Origin: Deltaproteobacteria bacterium
GTDB taxonomy: Bacteria; Chloroflexota; Dehalococcoidia; Dehalococcoidales; BS750m-G39
Direction: 5' to 3'
NCBI GenBank assembly: GCA_030606505.1
Contig: JAUWGI010000037.1
Coordinates: forward strand, 1 to 7,404
DNA length: 7,404 nt
Below are positions 1-4,849 of this stretch, in pieces. The position numbers and the translations under genes were made by a program. Numbering within the stretch: position 1 is the stretch's first letter; the number at the start of each line of letters is the position of its first letter. The notes under the pieces are model-generated. The model saw only the letters and a program-made list of their open reading frames with translations. It was not told the DNA's origin and searched no databases.

Positions 1-170
1 GGGGGGTTTCGGCAAAAAAATAAACAAAAATCGGGTCCAACCCTTTTTGGGGGGTGGGGGGGCCAAGCAGAACGCACTCTAAAAACCAAGCAATCACCCT
101 TTATCCCCCCACCCTCTGATATAGGAAGAAAAGCCCTGTCCTCTCAACCCCCCAAAAAAAGCAAGAAAAC
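1..170. other. non-coding C/G-run intergenic stretch sharing pieces with 4626-4742
   Basis: No credible gene lies here. The stretch has homopolymer-like runs of G (49-62), C (105-110 and 149-154) and A (14-20 and 155-161). Two pieces recur in the other large intergenic region. Bases 65-84 match 4723-4742 at 18 of 20 positions, and bases 97-114 match 4626-4643 at 17 of 18. Their order is reversed between the two places. This looks like a family of dispersed intergenic repeats, not a regulatory leader, because the ribF promoter lies downstream of it. Confidence 0.5.
26..48 (+). terminator. weak terminator-like hairpin for a gene left of the window
   Basis: A short inverted repeat, GGGT (33-36) and ACCC (40-43) around a 3-base loop, is preceded by AAAAA (26-30) and followed by TTTTT (44-48). 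This is the layout of a small intrinsic terminator. The stem is only 4 bp, and a 2-base bulge separates it from the A/T arms, so the call is tentative. It would end transcription of a plus-strand gene outside the window. Confidence 0.35.
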
Positions 171-173
171 TGT

Positions 174-202
174 TTGACGCTAATATGGGGGTATGCTAGT
201 AT
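174..202 (+). promoter_or_regulatory. ribF-tyrS promoter, extended -10, near-leaderless
   Basis: The -35 box TTGACG (174-179) is separated by 17 bases from the -10 box TAGTAT (197-202). A TGC immediately before the -10 (194-196) makes it an extended -10. Transcription would begin about 7 bases downstream, at 208-211, which is at or one to three bases before the ATG of ribF at 211. No Shine-Dalgarno sequence precedes that ATG. The sequence directly shows the boxes and spacing; initiation at this point is inferred. Confidence 0.75.
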
Positions 203-210
203 AAAAAGCT

Positions 211-1143
211 ATGTCGGTAGAGGAAGAGCTGGGCAGATTTTCCCCCCGGAAGGAAATGCTACTAACCATCGGCGTCTTTGACGGGGTGCACCTGGGGCAC
301 AAACACCTTATCTCTAAACTCAAGGAGCTTGCCCGTAAGCAGGGTTATTCAAGCGGGGTGATAACCTTTAGCCAGCACCCCCGGGAGGTACTCTCACCCC
401 AAACCAGATTGCCCTCCCTGACCAGCCTTGAACAGAGAATAGCCCTGCTCAAAGATGCAGGCGTTGATGCGGTTATTCCCCTCTCCTTTACCCCCCAGCT
501 AGCCAGTTTAAGCCCGGGACAGTTCCTCGATGTACTAAAGAAACACCTCAAAATGAAAGGGCTGGTGGTCGGGCCGGACTTCGCCCTGGGTAAAAACCGG
601 GAAGGCGATGGCGATACCCTGCGCCGGCTGGGGCGGGAGATGGGCTTCAGCGTGACGGTGGTACCCCCGATGACGATAGACAGCGAGGTGGTAAGCAGTA
701 CCGCTATCAGAAAAGCACTGGCCAAAGGCGATATGAAACGGGCGCAGAAGCTGCTGGGGCGCCCTTTTAGCCTTAAAGGACGGGTAGTTACTGGAGACAG
801 GCGGGGCATCGAGCTGGGCTTCCCCACCGCCAATCTGGAGGTAGAGCCGGGGCAGGCCCTTCCCGCCGGGGGTGTCTATGCCTGCCGGGCTCATATTGAC
901 GGCCAGAGCTACCCCGCCATGACCAACATCGGAACCCGTCCCACTTTCGGCGGCGGTGAGCAGCTTATAGAGGTCTACCTCCTTGACTATAACGGCGATC
1001 TCTACAGGCGGGAGTTGTCAATAGATATCATCGAGCGCCTCCGTGACGAGAAGAAGTTCGATACACCGGAGCAATTGAAAGAACAGATTGCCGAGGACGT
1101 AAAACAGGGTAAAGCCCTGTTAAAAACCAGAGGTGGAATTTAA
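211..1143 (+). CDS. ribF: bifunctional riboflavin kinase / FAD synthetase RibF
   Basis: Phosphorylates riboflavin to FMN and adenylylates FMN to FAD in the cytoplasm. The 310 residues match the usual length of about 300-320. The N-terminal nucleotidyltransferase domain (about 15-180) has GVFDGVHLGH (21-30), GPDFALGKNREGD (121-133) and SSTAIRKAL (162-170). The C-terminal flavokinase domain (about 183-308) has GIELGFPTANL (199-209), NIGTRPTFGG (239-248) and EVYLLDYNGDLYRREL (254-269), whose E254 sits at the family's catalytic glutamate position. The ATG at 211 gives the usual 20-residue lead into the first motif and lies just after the promoter. The alternative ATG at 256 has a purine-rich GGAAGGA too close to act as a normal ribosome site. 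tyrS follows after 3 bases, implying co-transcription. No FMN riboswitch precedes it. Confidence 0.97.
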   Translation: MSVEEELGRFSPRKEMLLTIGVFDGVHLGHKHLISKLKELARKQGYSSGVITFSQHPREVLSPQTRLPSLTSLEQRIALLKDAGVDAVIPLSFTPQLASLSPGQFLDVLKKHLKMKGLVVGPDFALGKNREGDGDTLRRLGREMGFSVTVVPPMTIDSEVVSSTAIRKALAKGDMKRAQKLLGRPFSLKGRVVTGDRRGIELGFPTANLEVEPGQALPAGGVYACRAHIDGQSYPAMTNIGTRPTFGGGEQLIEVYLLDYNGDLYRRELSIDIIERLRDEKKFDTPEQLKEQIAEDVKQGKALLKTRGGI

Positions 1144-1146
1144 GCC

Positions 1147-2373
1147 ATGACAAACTTGGACATCGATAGTTTGCTAAAACGAGGGGTGGCCGAAATCATC
1201 GTCGAAGAAGAGATGAGGGAGCTGCTGCGCTCAGGGAAAAAACTGCGGCTGAAGGAGGGCTTTGACCCCAGCTTCCCCGATATCCACCTGGGTCACATGG
1301 TAGCCCTGCGCAAGCTGCGCCAGTTCCAGGAGCTTGGGCACCAGATTGTCCTCATCGTGGCCGACTGGACGGCACAGATTGGCGACCCCAGCGGCATGTC
1401 GGTCACCCGACCCATGCTGACCCTGGAGCAGGTCAAGGCCAACGCCGAGACCTCCATGCAGCAGTTCTTCAAGATAGTCGATAAGAAAAAGACCGAAATC
1501 AGGTGGCAGAGCGAGTGGTTCGACAAGTTTGACCTCAGCGATATTATCCAGCTCACCAGCAAGTTCACCGTAGCCCAGTTCCTGGCGCGGGACGACTTCA
1601 GCGCCCGCTATAAAGCCGAGAAGCCCATCGCCATCACCGAGCTGCTCTACCCCCTCCTCCAGGCTTACGATTCGGTGGCGATTAAGGCTGACGTCGAGTT
1701 CGGCGGCACCGACCAGAAGTTTAACTTCCTGGTGGGCCGGGAGCTTCAGTCTATGGCCGGCCAGCCTCCCCAGCAGTGCTTCATGGTCCCCCTGCTGGTG
1801 GGCACCGATGGCAGCCAGAAGATGAGCAAGAGCCTGGGCAACTATATCGGCGTCACCGAGCCGCCGGAGCAGATATACGGCAAGGTGATGTCCGTTCCCG
1901 ATAGCCTGCTTATAAACTACTTTGAGCTGGTAACCGATGTCCCCGACGCGGAGCTGGAGGAGTTCAAACAGGGTCTGGACAGCGCCACGGCCAACCCCAT
2001 GGTGCTTAAAAAACGGCTGGCCCGGGAGATTATCACCCAGCTCTACGACCGGAAAGCCGCCGCCGACGCCGAGCAGCACTTTGAAAGAACGGTGCAACGC
2101 AAAGAGGTACCGGATGAAATAGCCGAGTGCCGCCTGTCCTTTAAAGAGCTTTGCCCCCCCAATATCTCGGTCGGCATTGACCTGAGCAAGCTGCTGGTGA
2201 GCACCGGCCAGGCCAAGAGCCGCAGCGAGGCCAACCGTTTGATTGCTCAGGGGGCGATCAGCATTGACGGCGAGAAGGTAACCGAGAATATCATAGAAGT
2301 AAAAAGCGGCTGTGTCGTCCGGGCGGGCAAGCGCCGCTTTGCCAGGGTAATTGATATCGATATAACAGGCTAA
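1147..2373 (+). CDS. tyrS: tyrosyl-tRNA synthetase (TyrRS)
   Basis: Charges tRNA-Tyr with tyrosine using ATP. The 408 residues form a complete class I synthetase. HLGH (47-50) is the HIGH signature; FGGTDQKFN (185-193) belongs to the tyrosine/tRNA-binding core; KMSKS (225-229) is the second ATP-binding signature. The KMSKS form, with the DPSFPDIHLGH context, places it in the TyrZ-like branch and not the KFGKT branch typified by E. coli TyrS. A C-terminal S4 RNA-binding domain covers about 345-405 and includes SRSEANRLIAQGAISIDG (358-375). A ribosome site, GAGGTGG (1130-1136), lies inside the end of ribF, 10 bases before the ATG. The gene is probably expressed with ribF. Its stop codon overlaps that of the convergent minus-strand gene, and no terminator hairpin is visible between them. 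Confidence 0.98.
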   Translation: MTNLDIDSLLKRGVAEIIVEEEMRELLRSGKKLRLKEGFDPSFPDIHLGHMVALRKLRQFQELGHQIVLIVADWTAQIGDPSGMSVTRPMLTLEQVKANAETSMQQFFKIVDKKKTEIRWQSEWFDKFDLSDIIQLTSKFTVAQFLARDDFSARYKAEKPIAITELLYPLLQAYDSVAIKADVEFGGTDQKFNFLVGRELQSMAGQPPQQCFMVPLLVGTDGSQKMSKSLGNYIGVTEPPEQIYGKVMSVPDSLLINYFELVTDVPDAELEEFKQGLDSATANPMVLKKRLAREIITQLYDRKAAADAEQHFERTVQRKEVPDEIAECRLSFKELCPPNISVGIDLSKLLVSTGQAKSRSEANRLIAQGAISIDGEKVTENIIEVKSGCVVRAGKRRFARVIDIDITG

Positions 2374-3683
2374 ACTAGCCGGTATAACACCAGTCCCGCC
2401 GGAGCCTTGGGGTAAAAGTAGGTCGATTTTCTCGGCATCCGGTCGTCAGCGTCGGCAACAGCCCTGATTACCTCCGGCTTAATCGGCCTTAACAAAAAGG
2501 CCAGCTGGTACTCCTGCTCCAGCACCCGGTTAACGGCATCCCGCCCCTGGTAGCTGAAGTCGAGGACGGCCCCCTCCCCACCGCTGCCCAGCCCCAGCAG
2601 CTCCTCCAGTATTACATGGTCAAGCACGCTTACATCCAGCTTCTTATAGAGCGCGGAGTGGAAGTAGGGCATCATCTGGCTGGCAGCGGCAAAATCGCGC
2701 AGCTTTAGTATCAACAGGCGGTCTTCGCCCAGCCCAAAAAGGGCAAATCTAACCTCGTCTTTGCCTCCGGCGGCAAGCAACTGGTCAACTTTACCCCAGA
2801 CATCGGGGGTATCAAGCGGCAGCTCCTCGATGTCAAATAAAGACTCTAGTTTGGCCGAAAGCTGACTCAAAGCGGCTTTAGGTATCCCCCCCACCAGCCG
2901 GTGCGGCGGCAGAATCAGAACGCCGGGGTCGGCAAAGTCCACCAGCGCCATCATGACAAAATCGTAGGCTTCATCCCCCGTTGACGAAACATCGGCGCGC
3001 CTCTCCCGCCGGAAAGCCAGCGCGCTCTCATAGCGGTGGTGCCCATCGGCAATATAAAGCGGCGAGTCGGCCAGGCCGCCGGCCAGCTGATTAATTATCC
3101 CGGGATTAGTGATGGCCCGCACCTCATGCCTCTCGCCGTTGGATTCGCTAAAGCTGATTATCGGCTGGCTCTCCCCGGCTGACGCCAGCAGCGAAGCCAC
3201 CCGCTGCCCCCGATCCTCAAATAGAGCCAGAATGGGGCTGGTATTGGCCTGAAGCGCCCAGAGCAGGCTAAAGCGGTCGCCCTTGTGCTCGACCAGCGTG
3301 CCCTCGTGAGGGCGGACGACCCGCTTATCCCATTCCTCCAACCTGACCCCGGCGATTACAGCGCGGCGACGCAACTCCTTACCCTCATAGCTGAAATAGT
3401 GGTCGTGGAGATAGATAGCCGGCGCCGGGTCAGCCGTAAGTACTCCCTCTTTTAACCACTGCTCCAGGGTGGCCGCGGAACGGGTATATTTATTATCCGT
3501 ATTGGTATCCTGAGCTAACTCCCGCCCGGCCTCTATGCGGACGAAGTTATAGGGACTGCGGCGATAGAGCTCCTGCTGCAACCGTGGGGCAATAACATCA
3601 TAAGGGGGGCAGACAATGTCAGCCAGCTCTTTAGCCAACTCCTGGTTGTAACGCACTCCCCGGAAGGGATGGATTTCAGCCAT
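2370..3683 (-). CDS. DUF1015 family protein
   Basis: A complete 437-residue cytoplasmic protein, with no signal peptide or membrane segment. Family hallmarks are PFRGVRYN (6-13), CPPYDV (25-30), RPHEGT (124-129), IADGHHRYESAL (211-222) and, near the C-terminus, MPRKSTYFYPK (416-426). The DGHHR motif resembles the nucleotide-binding signature of the ParB/sulfiredoxin-like fold, and some DUF1015 proteins have been annotated as ParB-like or found near serine-biosynthesis genes. No such neighbour is present here, so the substrate is unknown. A phosphotransfer or nucleotide-binding role is inference only. The ATG at 3683 is supported by AAAGAGG (3689-3695, minus strand) 5 bases upstream. The gene lies 74 bases downstream of the Gly-X3 protein gene on the same strand, with no terminator between, so read-through is possible. 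Confidence 0.93.
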   Translation of the reverse strand: MAEIHPFRGVRYNQELAKELADIVCPPYDVIAPRLQQELYRRSPYNFVRIEAGRELAQDTNTDNKYTRSAATLEQWLKEGVLTADPAPAIYLHDHYFSYEGKELRRRAVIAGVRLEEWDKRVVRPHEGTLVEHKGDRFSLLWALQANTSPILALFEDRGQRVASLLASAGESQPIISFSESNGERHEVRAITNPGIINQLAGGLADSPLYIADGHHRYESALAFRRERRADVSSTGDEAYDFVMMALVDFADPGVLILPPHRLVGGIPKAALSQLSAKLESLFDIEELPLDTPDVWGKVDQLLAAGGKDEVRFALFGLGEDRLLILKLRDFAAASQMMPYFHSALYKKLDVSVLDHVILEELLGLGSGGEGAVLDFSYQGRDAVNRVLEQEYQLAFLLRPIKPEVIRAVADADDRMPRKSTYFYPKAPAGLVLYRLV

Positions 3684-3722
3684 GGTTGCCTCTTTCTTAT
3701 ATGTAGGAGATTCGGCCAGCCT

Positions 3723-3751
3723 AGTTTACCGTATAACCTGGCAAGGGACAA
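3723..3751 (-). promoter_or_regulatory. weak candidate promoter for the DUF1015 gene
   Basis: On the minus strand, TTGTCC (3746-3751) and TAAACT (3723-3728) are separated by 17 bases, about 40 bases before the DUF1015 start. Each box matches the consensus at only four of six positions. It would allow expression independent of the upstream gene. Confidence 0.3.
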
Positions 3752-3757
3752 GTTTCA

Positions 3758-4420
3758 TTACCAGATAACCAGAATATCCAGTATGGTGTCATCATGCTCA
3801 GGCGGCAGGTAATAGTAACCCTCCCTGACCTCTATACACTTGTAGTAGCGTTTCCCCACAACGGGGTTAGCCTCCTCATCGGTTATGGCGTCGAAGTAGA
3901 CCAGCCCTTCATCGACGGTGTCAAAGGCTATTATGGCATGCCCGCCCTGGGGATATATCAAATGAACCAGAGCACAGCGCAGCCCCTCGGCCTCGGCATT
4001 GTTGCAAACATCCCGGGCAAAGTGGGTGCAGACATAGACCCCGTAGTCATCATCGTTATACTCATTATCACTGGTCTTGTCCCTCTTCAGGAAGACAACC
4101 GCCTCCTTATAGGTCGGGTCTCTTAAAGTATAGCCATGCCCCAGGCCGGCTTCGATGCCCTGGTCATAGCCAGTATCGTAGCCCTCAGCCTGGCCCTGGT
4201 CGTAGCCCTCGTCGTAACCCTCGGCTCTGCCGGAAACATGGCCCTCACTGTAGCCAGCCTGCTCCCCTGAGCCATAGCCGATTTCCTGTCCGGTTGTATA
4301 CCCCCGGCCATATCCCGCCGCATCACCCCAGGCATAGGCCACATGGTAAAGGACAAAACCGCCGGCACCTACAAAAGCGGCAATGGCCAATGATACCAGA
4401 ACCCATTTTATCCAGTTCAT
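3758..4420 (-). CDS. membrane-anchored or secreted Gly-X3 repeat protein with transglutaminase-like domain
   Basis: A 220-residue protein of no assigned function with three parts. Residues 5-29 are hydrophobic: either a signal anchor or, because AYA (28-30) resembles a signal-peptidase site, a cleaved signal peptide. The rest should be outside the membrane. Residues 32-96 have glycine at exactly every fourth position (17 in total), often as GYDxG or GYxxG, like the GX3 arrays of Yae1-type or FliH-type helices. The C-terminal domain (about 101-220) has YVCTHFARDV with C131, GGHAIIAFDT with H161, and LVYFDAITDE with D177. This is the order and spacing of a transglutaminase-like or papain-like Cys-His-Asp triad. 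The fold assignment is from motif pattern and remembered family resemblance, not a search. The ATG is preceded by GGGGTGG at 4425-4431, 4 bases away on the minus strand. The next gene downstream is DUF1015. Confidence 0.88.
   Translation of the reverse strand: MNWIKWVLVSLAIAAFVGAGGFVLYHVAYAWGDAAGYGRGYTTGQEIGYGSGEQAGYSEGHVSGRAEGYDEGYDQGQAEGYDTGYDQGIEAGLGHGYTLRDPTYKEAVVFLKRDKTSDNEYNDDDYGVYVCTHFARDVCNNAEAEGLRCALVHLIYPQGGHAIIAFDTVDEGLVYFDAITDEEANPVVGKRYYKCIEVREGYYYLPPEHDDTILDILVIW
4133..4327 (-). repeat. 12-base-period coding repeat (Gly-X3 array)
   Basis: This segment encodes residues 32-96 of the 220-residue protein, where glycine occurs every four residues 17 times without a break. At DNA level it is an imperfect 12-base-period array in which units such as GTCGTAGCCCTC recur (plus-strand reading). 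Most units differ, so selection on the protein pattern, not recent slippage, seems to preserve the period. The array could still vary in copy number between strains. Confidence 0.9.
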
Positions 4421-4424
4421 TTTG

Positions 4425-4463
4425 CCACCCCCCGTTTTATATCTTTTCCCACCCCACCCTTTT
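4425..4463. repeat. dispersed repeat, left piece, copy A
   Basis: Bases 4425-4463 match 6533-6572 almost entirely. The shared core runs from CCACCCCC through GTTTTA, ATCTTTTCCCACCC and CACCCTTT. Differences are a one-base change (TAT versus AAA context), a C-run length change and small indels in the C-rich tail. In this copy the minus-strand reading supplies the G-rich ribosome site of the Gly-X3 gene and an AT-rich TATAAA (4436-4441), a possible -10. Confidence 0.8.
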
Positions 4464-4788
4464 AACCAGTGTTAATCTTCCCATACCCACCCGCCCAAAA
4501 GGGTTTTTTACCCCAAAAAAACTTTGTTCTTTCGGGGGCCCCGTTTGCACCCTCTTAGACTCTCTCTGCCCCACCTCCCAAGTGGGGGAGATATTACTTT
4601 CCCCACCCTAAAAAAGGGGATTTCGCCCCTTATCCCCCCACCCAAAAATACCCGAAAAAGCGGGGCTGGGGGAACAGCCCCCCAAGTGAGAGAGGCGAAG
4701 CCTATGAGGGCGGGAGGGTAGGAAGCAAAACGCCCTCTAAAACTCGCTTACCCCCACCCCCAATGTTATCAAGGCCTATTATAGCGGT
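4464..4788. other. hairpin cluster between two repeat pieces; possible inserted element or structured leader
   Basis: No convincing gene lies here. Visible inverted repeats are: TCT/AGA plus CCCCAC/GTGGGG with one G-G mismatch (4565-4591), AAGGGG/CCCCTT (4614-4631), GGGGCTG/CAGCCCC (4662-4681), AGGC/GCCT (4693-4703) and GAGGGCG/CGCCCTC (4706-4737). C runs dominate the plus strand. The segment separates repeat pieces that are only about 25 bases apart at 6533-6624, so it may be an insertion into a copy of that repeat. Read on the minus strand it could be a leader of the Gly-X3 gene. Pieces of it recur at 65-114. Confidence 0.55.
4778..4783 (-). promoter_or_regulatory. candidate minus-strand -10 box facing the Gly-X3 gene
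   Basis: The minus strand reads a perfect TATAAT here. No clear -35 box lies 16-18 bases upstream and there is no TG extension, so support is limited. If used, it would give a transcript of about 350 bases through the hairpin cluster before the ATG at 4420, diverging from the flavoprotein promoter 34 bases away. Confidence 0.35.
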
Positions 4789-4798
4789 TTAGCTTTTG

Positions 4799-4824
4799 CC
4801 CAGCCACCAGCTTTGCTATACTTA
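4799..4824. repeat. 26-base exact repeat, copy A (promoter cassette)
   Basis: These 26 bases are identical to 6599-6624, 1.8 kb away. The sequence begins CCCAGCCACCAGC and ends TTTGCTATACTTA. Both copies lie immediately upstream of a plus-strand gene and both include an extended -10 element. The flanks (AGC then TTTT on the left) are also similar between copies, so the true repeat is somewhat longer with indels. Confidence 0.9.
4814..4822 (+). promoter_or_regulatory. extended -10 promoter of the flavoprotein gene
   Basis: TGC-TATACT (TG at 4814-4815, -10 at 4817-4822) is a strong extended -10. The -35 region is weak: TTGCCC at 4796-4801 with a 15-base spacer. The start of transcription would be near 4829, giving a leader of about 20 bases that contains the ribosome site AAAGAGGTG (4836-4844). 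The same cassette precedes ligA. Confidence 0.6.
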
Positions 4825-4849
4825 TATTAGAAGGCAAAGAGGTGCAAAA

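Noticed and set aside
1..210. FMN riboswitch before ribF
   Set aside because: The probable transcription start is at the ribF ATG, leaving no leader for an aptamer, and the region shows no recognisable FMN-aptamer layout.
345..833. 162-residue minus-strand reading frame inside ribF
   Set aside because: It is antisense to well-conserved RibF motifs, has no ribosome site and shows no family features; the same holds for the shorter frame at 535-894.
1231..2097. 288-residue minus-strand reading frame inside tyrS
   Set aside because: It lies wholly opposite conserved TyrRS coding sequence and has a composition typical of an antisense shadow in a GC-rich gene.
4133..4327. CRISPR or non-coding tandem repeat
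   Set aside because: The 12-base period is in frame and encodes Gly-X3 with varied codons; there are no identical repeats with unique spacers.
4294..4721. two plus-strand small reading frames (4294-4611 and 4524-4721)
   Set aside because: They run through C-rich hairpin repeats or oppose the Gly-X3 gene, give Pro/Ser-rich low-complexity peptides and lack ribosome sites.
4464..4788. tRNA or known ncRNA gene
   Set aside because: The hairpins do not form a cloverleaf, no T-loop or anticodon-arm pattern is visible, and I recognise no named RNA family.
4796..4849. upstream TTG start adding 18 residues to the flavoprotein
   Set aside because: It would begin before the extended -10 box and inside the 26-base repeat, lacks a ribosome site, and puts extra residues before the FAD motif, whereas the GTG at 4850 has AAAGAGGTG 5 bases upstream.
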